Assembly (NCBI GenBank): GCA_905233995.1
Contig: CAJOGF010000003.1
Location: 1 to 34,331, forward strand
Reading direction: 5' to 3'
From: an uncultured Bacteroidales bacterium
GTDB taxonomy: Bacteria; Bacteroidota; Bacteroidia; Bacteroidales; UBA3824
DNA: 34,331 nucleotides
Shown one piece after another: positions 7,853 through 15,835 of this stretch. A model generated the notes under the pieces. It saw only the letters and a list, made by a program, of their open reading frames with translations, was not told where the DNA came from and ran no database searches. Made by a program: the position numbers and the translations under genes. The first letter of the stretch is position 1. Every line of letters begins with the position of its first letter.

Positions 7853-8797
7853 ATGGGAAAATTTTTAATATATTTTTTTGTTATTTTTTTTAGTTTTTGT
7901 CAAGTTTGTTATTCTAAAACCAACGTTTTACTTTCCAACAATCTTGATAAAGATTCTACGTCGTATATTTATCATTTTCAGGAAATTGATGTAAATAGTT
8001 TTCCTTTTTTGTCGTTTTCGGCATCTGAAATTTCACCAAATGATAAAAGAGTAATCAATAGTTCATCGTTTGGTATTAGAGCAAAGTTTGTTCAAGTTCA
8101 AACTCCTGAATATGAACGTATTCATATAGATTTAAACAAAGATAGAATCAAAGAAGAGTATCCTTGGCAAGTTTTTTTCCCGGTTTTGATATGTGTAATT
8201 CTTATACTTTTGGCAAAATTTTATTCCGACGAGTATATTAGTAGGTTGTTTTTGATAATTTTTTACAAAAATGCCTTCTTAAATGCGATTTCGGAAAAAA
8301 ATGTTAATGCTGACAAAGCCGGTTATATGCTTTTTTCGTGCTTTTTGCTTAATGTTGTCCTTACCGCTACCGTTTGTTTGTATCGTTATAATTATCAATT
8401 TTCTATTGATTTTATTATCTCTTATATTGGTTTGTTGGCAATTGCGTCAATATATTATTTTGTAATTAAGTTGATTACAAATGCTTTTTCACAGTTGTTT
8501 GCTGTTAAAGAGATTTTTGTTTTGTATTATAAGGATACGGATTATTTGGTGCAAGCCGCATCTATTGTTTTAACTATTCTCAACACCATAAGTTTGTATG
8601 TTGTTTCAGCGCAAATTCACGAAATTGCCTTTTATGCAACGGTTTTAACTTATGTTTTGGTTGAAATTATAAAAATTTTTAAACTTTTTTTAATTATAAT
8701 CGAAAAACGGTTTCCGATTTTTTATTTGTTTTTGTACCTTTGCGGCGTGGAATTTTTACCCGCAGTTCTTGCCGTCAAACTGTTGTCCGAAGCCTGA
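7853..8797 (+). CDS. DUF4271 membrane protein
   Basis: The function is not known. The 314-residue protein has a signal-like hydrophobic N-terminus (residues 1-22) and a soluble section of about 80 residues. Several membrane segments follow: one near 105-122, and more through the C-terminal half. The length, layout and position directly before the hemD-like gene and rnpA match the DUF4271 family of Bacteroidetes. The conserved neighbourhood suggests a link to the envelope or to haem supply, but nothing in the sequence shows a reaction. The DNA has long T-rich runs because of the Phe/Leu/Ile content. The ATG at 7853 is the only sensible start. The family assignment is from memory. Confidence 0.8.
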   Translation: MGKFLIYFFVIFFSFCQVCYSKTNVLLSNNLDKDSTSYIYHFQEIDVNSFPFLSFSASEISPNDKRVINSSSFGIRAKFVQVQTPEYERIHIDLNKDRIKEEYPWQVFFPVLICVILILLAKFYSDEYISRLFLIIFYKNAFLNAISEKNVNADKAGYMLFSCFLLNVVLTATVCLYRYNYQFSIDFIISYIGLLAIASIYYFVIKLITNAFSQLFAVKEIFVLYYKDTDYLVQAASIVLTILNTISLYVVSAQIHEIAFYATVLTYVLVEIIKIFKLFLIIIEKRFPIFYLFLYLCGVEFLPAVLAVKLLSEA

Positions 8798-8834
8798 CGG
8801 TTAAGACTTTTTTTGAGAGAATTAACGGACAAAT

Positions 8835-8873
8835 ATGAATAAATTAAAAGAGAATAATTTTGAAAATCAGTAA
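8835..8873 (+). CDS. Possible 12-codon leader ORF overlapping the hemD start
   Basis: ATG 8835 opens a 12-codon frame ending at TAA 8871-8873, past the TTG start (8860) of the hemD-like gene and in another frame. Ribosomes ending here would lie on the TTG, which could help it initiate. It may simply be chance. Confidence 0.2.
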   Translation: MNKLKENNFENQ

Positions 8874-9618
8874 CGTATTGGTCTCACAGCCCAAGCCCGC
8901 TGCAGAGAGCAACAATCCTTATCAGCTTTTGGCAGATAAGTTGAAGTTGAATGTCGAGTTTAGACAGTTCATCAAAGTTGAAGGTGTTACGACCAAAGAG
9001 TTTAGAGCACAGCATATTAATTTGCAAGATTTTACTGCTGTTGTCTTCACTTCAAAGATTGGCATTGACAATTATTTTAAGTTTGCCAAAGAGATGAAAT
9101 TCAGTGTCCCTGAAGACATGCTGTACTTTTGCACAACCGAGGCTATAGCCCTTTATCTTCAAAAATATATTATTTTTAGAAAAAGAAAGATTTTCTATGG
9201 CAACAAAACCATTTCTGATATAACAGAAACAATCAAAAAACATAGTGAGGCTAAGGTTTTGATTGTAAAAGGTGATGTTTCAAATGATGAAATTCCTAAG
9301 TTTTTCGACAAAATGAACATGTTTCATAAGGAGGTAACTCTTTATAAGACAGTAAGTGCAGATTTGTCGGATATGGAAAAAGAGTTTGGAAAGTATCAAG
9401 TTTTGGTTTTCTTTACTCCTTCGGGAATACGCTCTTTGAAAGAGAATTTTCCTAATTGGAAACAAGGTGATGTTAAGATTGCTGCTTTTGGAGTTTCAAC
9501 TCACGAGGAGATAAAAAAACTTGGTTACACGCTTGATATTGCAGCGCCTACCGAAGAGAATCCGTCGATGGTTATGGCGTTAGAAAAATTTATTACTGCC
9601 GCCAATAAGAAAAAATAA
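8860..9618 (+). CDS. hemD: Uroporphyrinogen-III synthase (HemD family)
   Basis: HemD closes and inverts the D ring of hydroxymethylbilane to give uroporphyrinogen III, a precursor of haem and related tetrapyrroles. The 252-residue product begins KISNVLVSQPKPA, a start typical of the Bacteroidetes branch. It contains the two-lobed pattern of the family: VVFTSKIGIDNYF in lobe 1, and VLVFFTPSGIRSL followed by IAAFGVST in lobe 2. The start codon is TTG. No in-frame ATG, GTG or TTG lies between it and the upstream stop at 8845. A 12-codon frame overlaps the start. The 62-base gap to the DUF4271 gene suggests one transcript with it and rnpA. HemD proteins diverge greatly, so assignment rests on family phrases and gene order. 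Confidence 0.82.
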   Translation: MKISNVLVSQPKPAAESNNPYQLLADKLKLNVEFRQFIKVEGVTTKEFRAQHINLQDFTAVVFTSKIGIDNYFKFAKEMKFSVPEDMLYFCTTEAIALYLQKYIIFRKRKIFYGNKTISDITETIKKHSEAKVLIVKGDVSNDEIPKFFDKMNMFHKEVTLYKTVSADLSDMEKEFGKYQVLVFFTPSGIRSLKENFPNWKQGDVKIAAFGVSTHEEIKKLGYTLDIAAPTEENPSMVMALEKFITAANKKK

Positions 9619-9641
9619 TGTATATTTTTTTGTAGAAGTTT

Positions 9642-10034
9642 ATGACGAAAAAATATTCTTTGTCAAGAGGCGAAAGATTGAAAAGCGTGGTGAAAACCCA
9701 AAAACTTTTCTTGAAGGGAAAATCGTTCAAGATTTTCCCTTTCCATGTATATTATCGTTTAAGTAATAATACGGAAATTCTTAAAAATCAGTTTGTTATC
9801 TCGGTTGGGAAACATTTTTTTAAACATGCAGTAGACCGCAATCGTATGAAAAGACTTGTAAGAGAAGCGTATAGAAAAAACAAACAATTAGTTTATCTGT
9901 TGTCAGAAGAAAAAAATATTTTTTTTAATGTGGGCTTTGTTTACAAATCAAGTAGCAAATTGGATTATGTTGAAATCGAAAAATTAGTAATTCAAGCCTT
10001 GAATATGTTGAAAGAAAAAATGTTGGAATTATGA
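9642..10034 (+). CDS. rnpA: Ribonuclease P protein component
   Basis: RnpA is the protein subunit that helps the RNase P RNA trim the 5' ends of precursor tRNAs. The 130-residue basic protein has the family signature KHAVDRNRMKRLVREAYR at about residues 62-79, preceded by the FVISVGK strand. Length is normal. It lies 23 bases after the hemD-like gene on the same strand, the arrangement usual in Bacteroidetes, where rnpA has left the dnaA-rpmH locus. Its last six bases overlap the end of the convergent zinc-ribbon gene. Confidence 0.94.
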   Translation: MTKKYSLSRGERLKSVVKTQKLFLKGKSFKIFPFHVYYRLSNNTEILKNQFVISVGKHFFKHAVDRNRMKRLVREAYRKNKQLVYLLSEEKNIFFNVGFVYKSSSKLDYVEIEKLVIQALNMLKEKMLEL

Positions 10035-10622
10035 ATCTTTTAAAGTGATTTTTATTTTATATCCGTTAAAATTGCTAATAGAAAAATTATTTGTGCCAAA
10101 ATTAATTCCACATTCCAAACAACAGGCTTCAAAACCGAAAAGAAATTTTCCGCAAGCCGGACAATGATTTTCCTTTGTAATAAAAAAAATAGACTTTCTC
10201 TTTTCTTTTTTTTCTTTAGGTGAGTTTTGTTTCAAAAACAATTCAATATTTTTTCTTAATCTGTTTTTAAGAGAAAACGCTGTAAGTGAGAGTCCTGAGA
10301 AAAAAAATATGCTTGAAAAAAAGAAATAATCCTCGGCTCTGCCTTTGAAAAGTAATGCCCCGAATAGTAAAATTAAAAAAAATGTCAAGATTACTTTTTC
10401 TAACGAAAATGTGGCTTTTATACAACGCTCTCTAACGGTTATTTTTGCGTCAAAAGAAAGAATGTTAAGAAAAAAAACGGACGAAAACTCTATTTTTTGA
10501 TTTTCTTTTTTTATGTCCTTCGCTTGAAGTTTTTGACATAAATAATCAAATAATTGAGTATCGCTAAACTTATAAGGTGAAATTATTTTCAAGTATAAAA
10601 CATTGAAAAAAAATTTTTTCAT
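10029..10622 (-). CDS. Zinc-ribbon membrane protein of unknown function
   Basis: I do not recognise a family. The 197-residue protein has a soluble N-terminal part of about 90 residues and two hydrophobic segments in tandem (about 94-112 and 118-137). A Lys-rich linker follows, then a C-terminal zinc ribbon with Cys pairs CPACG and CCLECG. The arrangement suggests an inner-membrane protein with a cytoplasmic zinc-binding tail. I place the start at ATG 10622 (ATG 10625 is next to it), because the promoter lies just upstream and any longer form would run through it into the divergent prenyl synthase gene. Its stop overlaps the rnpA stop region (10029-10034). Confidence 0.7.
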   Translation of the reverse strand: MKKFFFNVLYLKIISPYKFSDTQLFDYLCQKLQAKDIKKENQKIEFSSVFFLNILSFDAKITVRERCIKATFSLEKVILTFFLILLFGALLFKGRAEDYFFFSSIFFFSGLSLTAFSLKNRLRKNIELFLKQNSPKEKKEKRKSIFFITKENHCPACGKFLFGFEACCLECGINFGTNNFSISNFNGYKIKITLKDS

Positions 10623-10626
10623 CATT

Positions 10627-10661
10627 TTTGACGTTTTTAATGCAACAAATTTATACATTTG
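10627..10661 (+). promoter_or_regulatory. Promoter of the long-chain prenyl synthase
   Basis: TTTG (10627-10630) and TACATTTG (10654-10661) are 23 bases apart, somewhat wider than the usual 19-21. The predicted start of transcription lies shortly before ATG 10687. Confidence 0.5.
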
Positions 10662-10676
10662 CTTTTTGATTACAAA
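10646..10676 (-). promoter_or_regulatory. Promoter of the zinc-ribbon gene
   Basis: On the minus strand TTTG (10676-10673) and TAAATTTG (10653-10646) are 19 bases apart, just upstream of ATG 10622. The -7 element directly abuts that of the divergent promoter. Confidence 0.6.
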
Positions 10677-10686
10677 AAAAACTTTT

Positions 10687-11664
10687 ATGTCAACAATATT
10701 AGACCGTATAAAATCGCCGATAGAAACCGAATTGAAAGAGTTTGAACCGTATTTTAAGAATATTATGCGTTCCAAAACACGGCTTTTGAACTTTGTTATC
10801 AATTATTGTCTTAAAACCAAAGGTAAACAATTAAGACCGATGCTTGTGTTTTTGTCGTGCAAACTTCTTGGTAAAACCTCTGAGACAACAATGGTTGCAG
10901 CCTCGCTTATAGAACTTCTTCATACGGCAACTTTGATTCACGACGATGTTGTGGACGAAAGTTTTTATCGACGCGGTTTTTTTTCTATTTTTGCTTTGTG
11001 GAAAGCCAAAATTGCAGTTTTGACAGGTGATTATTTTTTAGCACAAGGTTTACTTCTTAGTCTTGAAAAAAATCAAACCGAAATTCTTCGTATCGTTTCT
11101 TCGGCTGTAAAAGAAATGTCGGAAGGCGAACTCGAACAATTGGAAAAAGCCGATCGTCTTAATATCACAGAAGAGGATTATTATGTGATAATCAGAAAGA
11201 AAACTGGTGCGCTAATTTCAGCATGTTGCGAGGCAGGAGCGTTTTCGTCAGGAGCCAAAAAAGAAGATGTTGAAAAGTTGAAACAATTTGGTATGCTTAT
11301 AGGATCTGCTTTTCAGATTAAGGACGATTTGTTTGATTATCAGAAAACTGGTCTTATCGGCAAACCAAAATACAATGATATTCAAGAAAGGAAAATGACT
11401 TTGCCAGTGATTTATTCTTTTTCAAATTCAGCACTTTCGGAGCGAAGTAACATAAGACGAATTTTCAAAAAACGTTCTAAAAATGCTTTGGATATAGAAA
11501 AAGTGGTGAATTTTGTAAAAAAATCTGGCGGTATCGACTATGCTCAGAACAAAATGCGAGAATTTTATGTTAATGCAATTGATATTTTAAAGTCTTTTCC
11601 TGATAATAGTGCAAAAGAATCGCTTCTAATTTTGGCTGAATATATTATCAGCCGCGACAAATAA
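10687..11664 (+). CDS. Long-chain polyprenyl diphosphate synthase (octaprenyl type)
   Basis: This enzyme extends farnesyl diphosphate with further isopentenyl units to make the side chain of menaquinone. The 325-residue protein has DDVVD at residues 86-90 and IKDDLFD as the second Asp-rich motif. The residue five before the first motif is Ala81, a small one, which by the known rule lets the chain grow long. The start is ATG 10687; the frame is open further upstream, but that part overlaps the promoter and the divergent gene. The family is certain; the exact chain length is inferred. Confidence 0.9.
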   Translation: MSTILDRIKSPIETELKEFEPYFKNIMRSKTRLLNFVINYCLKTKGKQLRPMLVFLSCKLLGKTSETTMVAASLIELLHTATLIHDDVVDESFYRRGFFSIFALWKAKIAVLTGDYFLAQGLLLSLEKNQTEILRIVSSAVKEMSEGELEQLEKADRLNITEEDYYVIIRKKTGALISACCEAGAFSSGAKKEDVEKLKQFGMLIGSAFQIKDDLFDYQKTGLIGKPKYNDIQERKMTLPVIYSFSNSALSERSNIRRIFKKRSKNALDIEKVVNFVKKSGGIDYAQNKMREFYVNAIDILKSFPDNSAKESLLILAEYIISRDK

Positions 11665-11703
11665 AGATTTTATTTATTAACAAATTAATATTTTAGAAAA
11701 AAA

Positions 11704-12294
11704 ATGAAAAAAGTATTGTTATTTGTTGTTGCAGCAATTTGTTTGATGTCCTCTTGCGCGATGCTTCAAAGTGCGGCGAGTCTCAAAAATTGTAATTTCG
11801 CAATGAAAAACGTAACTGACGTGTCGGTTGCGGGAATTAATCTTACAAACAAAGCAAGTTTTAAGGACGTTTCGGCAACAGACGTTTTGAAACTTGGAAC
11901 TGCTTATCTTACAAAGAGTTTTCCTTTGTCATTTAATGTAAATGTTAATGTTACAAATCCTAATCCAGTAACAGCAACTCTCGCCGGTCTTGACTACATA
12001 CTTTGGATTGACGACGTTAAAATGACCTCTGGAAGTATGAATCAGAGTCTTAGTGTTGCTCAAAATCAAACAGTTGTAATGCCGCTTAATTTTTCGATTG
12101 ACCTTTTGGATATACTAAAAGGTGAAAGTAAAGACAAAATTTTAAGTTTCGGTTGCGGACTTGCAACAGGTAATCCAGATGTTAGCCGCGTAAAAGTATC
12201 GTTTAAACCCGCTTTTAATATCGGCGGTACTGTTCACAAATGGCCTACATACATTACAATTGGCGGTAATAAGATTATGCCGTCAACAAACTAA
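11704..12294 (+). CDS. LEA-type-2 (WHy-like) lipoprotein
   Basis: The 196-residue protein has a lipoprotein signal with the lipobox LMSSC (Cys18), so the mature form is anchored in a membrane. The body has the look of the LEA14/WHy fold: SFNVNVNVTNPNPVTATLAGLDYILWIDD, which I break here as SFNVNVNVTNPNP (about residues 79-91) and then TATLAGLDYILW, followed by alternating strands. The fold is known from desiccation-related proteins, but in bacteria the role is unsettled. It follows the prenyl synthase by 39 bases on the same strand and may share its transcript. The family call is moderate, the lipoprotein call strong. Confidence 0.75.
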   Translation: MKKVLLFVVAAICLMSSCAMLQSAASLKNCNFAMKNVTDVSVAGINLTNKASFKDVSATDVLKLGTAYLTKSFPLSFNVNVNVTNPNPVTATLAGLDYILWIDDVKMTSGSMNQSLSVAQNQTVVMPLNFSIDLLDILKGESKDKILSFGCGLATGNPDVSRVKVSFKPAFNIGGTVHKWPTYITIGGNKIMPSTN

Positions 12295-12301
12295 AATTGT
12301 A

Positions 12302-12565
12302 TTATTTTTTTGAATTCCAATACCCGTCTGTAAGTTTTTTTACTATATCGTCAACAGAAAAAAAACTGTTCGGCAAAACTTGGACGGGAATTGGTTTATT
12401 ATAAATTTTGCTAACAAGAAAGCGTTTGCACTCTTTGTGTTTTAATGTTGTGCAATAAATTTTTTTGTAAGAATCGCCTGTAAATTTGTTTATCAATACA
12501 CCTTCTTGAAAAATTGGACATTTTGCTACTTTAGGGCATGTATTATTTGTATTTTCTAACTCCAT
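12302..12565 (-). CDS. Small Cys-rich protein of unknown function
   Basis: The function is unknown. From ATG 12565 the product has 87 residues. Four Cys are spaced as C10-x5-C16-PIF, then YC38-x7-C46-KRF, a pattern that could hold zinc or an iron-sulphur cluster. The C-terminal third has no Cys. I prefer ATG 12565 because the longer form reaches 48 bases into the divergent side. It ends 8 bases after the convergent lipoprotein gene, and no terminator is visible between them. Confidence 0.6.
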   Translation of the reverse strand: MELENTNNTCPKVAKCPIFQEGVLINKFTGDSYKKIYCTTLKHKECKRFLVSKIYNKPIPVQVLPNSFFSVDDIVKKLTDGYWNSKK

Positions 12566-12600
12566 TTTGTTTATTTTTTTAGTTTTTATTGTTCTTTTAA

Positions 12601-12630
12601 TTGTATTAGGCAAAAAAAATATTAACTTTG
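12601..12630 (+). promoter_or_regulatory. Promoter of the DUF1294 gene
   Basis: TTG (12601-12603) and TAACTTTG (12623-12630) are 19 bases apart. Transcription would begin near 12637, so translation should start at ATG 12660 rather than at a codon further upstream. Confidence 0.55.
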
Positions 12631-12659
12631 TAAGAAAATTTAAAACAAAAAAGATACCA

Positions 12660-12932
12660 ATGTATTATTTTTCTATGTATATTATTTTAATGGGTTTTGT
12701 CGGTGTGATTATGCTTTGTATTGATAAGTACAAGGCAACTCACGAAAAATGGCGCATTAAAGAAAAAACTCTTCATATTTTGGAATTTTTAGGTGGTGTT
12801 TTCCTGATGTTGCCCGCAATGTACTTAATAAGACATAAATGCAGAAAAATTCAATATTATTGGATTACTTACACTGCTCTTATTGCTTGGGTTGTTGGTA
12901 TTTGGTATATATCATCAAAACAAATACTTTAA
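12660..12932 (+). CDS. DUF1294 membrane protein
   Basis: The 90-residue protein has a first membrane segment (about residues 5-20), then the family core DKYKATHEKWRIKE-KTLHILEFLGG. A second membrane segment follows, then RHK and a final hydrophobic stretch. This matches small DUF1294 inner-membrane proteins in order and length. The function is not known. The start at 12660 is set by the promoter (12601-12630), which would lie within a longer form. Its stop shares the bases TTAA with the stop of the convergent carboxypeptidase gene. Confidence 0.8.
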   Translation: MYYFSMYIILMGFVGVIMLCIDKYKATHEKWRIKEKTLHILEFLGGVFLMLPAMYLIRHKCRKIQYYWITYTALIAWVVGIWYISSKQIL

Positions 12933-13858
12933 CTTTCAACGCAGTCTTCCAGCAGTTTTAGGCTTAAAGTTTTTGTATTTAATTCAGCCTTTATGCCGAT
13001 AGGTAATGTACAACGGTTTGTTACGTGTCCAAACGAAAAATTCATAATGATTGGGCATTTCAAATCTTTGCAGAAATCTTGAATTACTTCTTCAAGTTGT
13101 AGAGAGTTGTTGCCTTGTGCCTGACAGCCTTGAAATTTTCCGAAAACTATTCCTTTTAAATTTGATAAGTTTTTGGAATTTTTCAAATGAGTAAGCATAC
13201 GGTCGATTTTGTAGGGCGGCTCGTTGATTTCTTCCAAAAAAAGTATTTTGTTGTAAAGCGAAAAATCGTATTGAGTGCCGATTAATGTTTCGATTAGTGT
13301 TAGGTTTCCGCCGAAAAGTATGCCTTTGGCTTTGCCTGAATTAAAAATTGTTATTTCTTTAGAATCTTTTTCTTCTGGTTTTATGATAAATCCTTTTTTG
13401 CCGTTTTTAAAAATCTCAATCATCGTTTCTCTTGTGTATTCTGTATCCTCTGGAATTAGCATCGAAGAGTGAAATGTTACAAGCGAAGTTTTTTTGTAAA
13501 TTGCACATATAAGGGCTGTTATGTCGGAATATCCGCCGATGATTTTCGGATTTTGTTGTATCAGGTCATAATCCAACATGTCCAAAATTCTTGACGTACC
13601 ATATCCACCTCTTGCCGCAATTATGGCTTTTACATCTTTATTCTTAAACATTTCGTTTATTTGCATGGCTCTAAAGGTATCTTTGCCTGCAAGATAGCCG
13701 TGTTTTTGAAAAATGTTTTTGTCAACTAAAGGGCGAAAACCCAAATTTTCAATTTTTTTTGCAGCCTTTTCTATTTGACTTTCGTTTACATAACCTGCTG
13801 GTGCTATTATGCCTACTACATCGCCTTGTTTCAAGGCCTTAGGAAGTTGTGGTTTCAT
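12929..13858 (-). CDS. LD-carboxypeptidase (peptidase S66 family)
   Basis: Members cut the terminal D-alanine from muropeptide tetrapeptides during peptidoglycan recycling. The 309-residue protein starts LKQGDVVGIIAPAG and has AARGGYGTSRIL. The nucleophile Ser lies in GGYSDITAL (about residue 111). FGGNLTL and FLEEINEPPYKIDRML in the C-terminal half supply the Glu of the triad, and FSFGH near the end the His. No signal peptide is seen, so it is cytoplasmic, as expected for LdcA. Length is normal (about 300). A minus-strand -7 element TAATTTTG (13891-13884) lies upstream but lacks a good -33 partner. Confidence 0.92.
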   Translation of the reverse strand: MKPQLPKALKQGDVVGIIAPAGYVNESQIEKAAKKIENLGFRPLVDKNIFQKHGYLAGKDTFRAMQINEMFKNKDVKAIIAARGGYGTSRILDMLDYDLIQQNPKIIGGYSDITALICAIYKKTSLVTFHSSMLIPEDTEYTRETMIEIFKNGKKGFIIKPEEKDSKEITIFNSGKAKGILFGGNLTLIETLIGTQYDFSLYNKILFLEEINEPPYKIDRMLTHLKNSKNLSNLKGIVFGKFQGCQAQGNNSLQLEEVIQDFCKDLKCPIIMNFSFGHVTNRCTLPIGIKAELNTKTLSLKLLEDCVES

Positions 13859-13951
13859 ATTTTTTAACTAAATGGTTGTCTTGCAAAATTAATTCTTTTT
13901 TCTTTATTTGAAAGAAAATATATAACTTTGTCGCCGAAAATTAAACGTAAC

Positions 13952-15187
13952 ATGTTTTTTTATACTTTAGGAATCAATTTGTACAATTTTGGTGCAAAAG
14001 TTTTGTCACCATTCAACGAAAAAGCAAAACTCTACACTTTGGGTAGAGAAGGATTATTTGAAAATTTGAAACAAAATGTAAAGCCGACAGATAAAAATGT
14101 TTGGTTTCATGTAAGTTCTTTAGGAGAATTTGAGCAAGGTAGACCGGTAATGGAAAAATTTCGGGAAAAATATCCCGATTACAAAATCATTCTTACTTTT
14201 TTTTCGCCCTCTGGCTATGAAGTTAGAAAAGATTACAAAGGTGCTGATTATGTCTGCTATATGCCAAGCGATACACCAAAAAATGCTAAAATGTTTTTGG
14301 ATATTGTAAATCCAAAAGCTGTATTTTTTGTGAAATACGATTTTTGGTACAATTTTTTAAGCGAAGTCCATTCGAGAAATATTCCGCTATACATATTCTC
14401 AACTATTTTTAGAAGTTCTCAAGTCTTTTTTAAATGGTATGGCGCAAAATACAAAAAGGTCTTGAATTTTTTTTCTCATCTTTTTGTTCAGGACGAAGAT
14501 TCGGTGAAACTTCTTGCAAGTCTTGGTATTAATAATGTTACGATTGCAGGTGATACTCGTTTTGACAGGGTTTGTCAAATTACACAAAATGCTCAAAACA
14601 TTCCTATTGTTGACAAATTTGTTGAAGATAATAAGGTGATTGTTGCGGGTTCGAGTTGGCCTCCTGACGAAAGTTTAATTTTCCCTGCTTTGGAAAAACT
14701 GAGAGAAAAACACAAAATAAAACTTATAATTGCACCTCACGAGATTCACGAAAGTCATCTTGCTATGATAGAAAAAACGCCTAATTTCAAATATGTTAGG
14801 TTTTCTAAGGCGAAAGAAGAAAGTGTAAATGAATTTGAGGTTTTGATAATTGATAATTTCGGAATGCTTTCAAGACTTTATAAATATGCTGACATTGCAT
14901 ACGTTGGAGGAGGTTTTGGAGCCGGAATTCACAATATTCTTGAAGCCGTAAGTTACGGTATTCCAGTTGTTTTCGGAACCAACTATAAGAGGTTTAAAGA
15001 AGCAGTTGACTTGGTATCGCTTGGAAGTGCGGCTACAATCAGAAATTCGGAAGAATTGTTTTCTGTTCTTGATAGATATTTATCTGATAGTGCGCTTCTG
15101 GAAAGAGCGGGAAAAATTTCCGACGAATATGTTAAAAAGAATCTCGGTGCGGCAGACATGATTTTGAGCAATGTTGAAATAAAATAA
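13952..15187 (+). CDS. waaA: 3-deoxy-D-manno-octulosonic acid transferase
   Basis: WaaA (KdtA) transfers Kdo from CMP-Kdo to lipid IVA, the first sugar step of the lipopolysaccharide core, at the inner membrane. The 411-residue protein has an N-terminal membrane-associated stretch (MFFYTLGINLYN). The acceptor-side motif VSSLGEFEQGRPVM carries the conserved catalytic Glu, and FFVKYDFWYNFL and AGDTRFDRV follow. The nucleotide-sugar side shows AGSSWPPDE, IIAPHEIHE, and YVGGGFGAGIHNILEA with GIPVVFG. ATG 13952 is preferred to the TTG at 13928, which lies within a TAACTTTG promoter-like element. The next gene follows at 24 bases. Confidence 0.94.
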   Translation: MFFYTLGINLYNFGAKVLSPFNEKAKLYTLGREGLFENLKQNVKPTDKNVWFHVSSLGEFEQGRPVMEKFREKYPDYKIILTFFSPSGYEVRKDYKGADYVCYMPSDTPKNAKMFLDIVNPKAVFFVKYDFWYNFLSEVHSRNIPLYIFSTIFRSSQVFFKWYGAKYKKVLNFFSHLFVQDEDSVKLLASLGINNVTIAGDTRFDRVCQITQNAQNIPIVDKFVEDNKVIVAGSSWPPDESLIFPALEKLREKHKIKLIIAPHEIHESHLAMIEKTPNFKYVRFSKAKEESVNEFEVLIIDNFGMLSRLYKYADIAYVGGGFGAGIHNILEAVSYGIPVVFGTNYKRFKEAVDLVSLGSAATIRNSEELFSVLDRYLSDSALLERAGKISDEYVKKNLGAADMILSNVEIK

Positions 15188-15211
15188 AACTTTTTTATCA
15201 AGTGCGAAAAA

Positions 15212-15835
15212 ATGGCAAAGAAAAATAAATCTTTTTTTGAAAGGCTGAAAATAAGTCATCAATGGAACAAAAAAACAGGTTTGTATCCTTTTATTGGTAA
15301 AATTGCGCTGAAACTAATTCTAATTATTGTATTGATTGTTGCTGTGGTTTTGTTGTTAAATCATTTTTTCAATCTTGAAGCGATTATCAACGATTATATT
15401 TTCAAGCATGATACTCCGGGGATTTTAATTTCTTTTCTTATTTCTGAAACGCTTCTTGGGCTTATTCCGCCGGATTTGTTTATACTGTGGTCGGATAAAT
15501 TTAATGCTCCGTTTCAATGGCTTACGATTTTGGGAACAATTTCGTATATTGGTGGTATTAATGCTTATTTTCTTGGTAAGGCGGCTTTACGTTTTCCGAG
15601 AATTAAAAATTGGTTGGAAAAACGTAGCGAAGAGTTTTTTGTAAGAATACGCAAGTGGGGCGGAATAATAATTATTCTTGCCGCCTTGTTTCCTCTTCCG
15701 TTTGCAACTACAACTTTAGCCGCCGGAATGGTTAGATACCCGTTGAAACAAACAATGCTTTTCGGTCTTACCAGATATATACGATTTTATCTTTATGGTG
15801 CATTAATTTTCTTCGGAATGGACAAGTTGTTTTAA
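15212..15835 (+). CDS. VTT/DedA-like membrane protein
   Basis: The 207-residue protein has a basic N-terminus, a first membrane segment (about residues 32-50), a re-entrant-like SETLLGLIPPDLF segment (about 79-91) and further membrane segments. It also has FPLPFATTTLAAGMVRYP (about 160-177), which resembles the second half-helix motif of VTT-domain proteins. Such proteins move or arrange lipids such as undecaprenyl phosphate; whether this one does is inference. It lies 24 bases after waaA and is probably co-transcribed. Its stop shares TTAA with the convergent leucine-rich-repeat gene. Confidence 0.7.
   Translation: MAKKNKSFFERLKISHQWNKKTGLYPFIGKIALKLILIIVLIVAVVLLLNHFFNLEAIINDYIFKHDTPGILISFLISETLLGLIPPDLFILWSDKFNAPFQWLTILGTISYIGGINAYFLGKAALRFPRIKNWLEKRSEEFFVRIRKWGGIIIILAALFPLPFATTTLAAGMVRYPLKQTMLFGLTRYIRFYLYGALIFFGMDKLF

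Noticed and set aside
13928-13951. TTG start for waaA
   Set aside because: The TTG is the end of a TAACTTTG promoter-like element; ATG 13952 gives the expected N-terminus.
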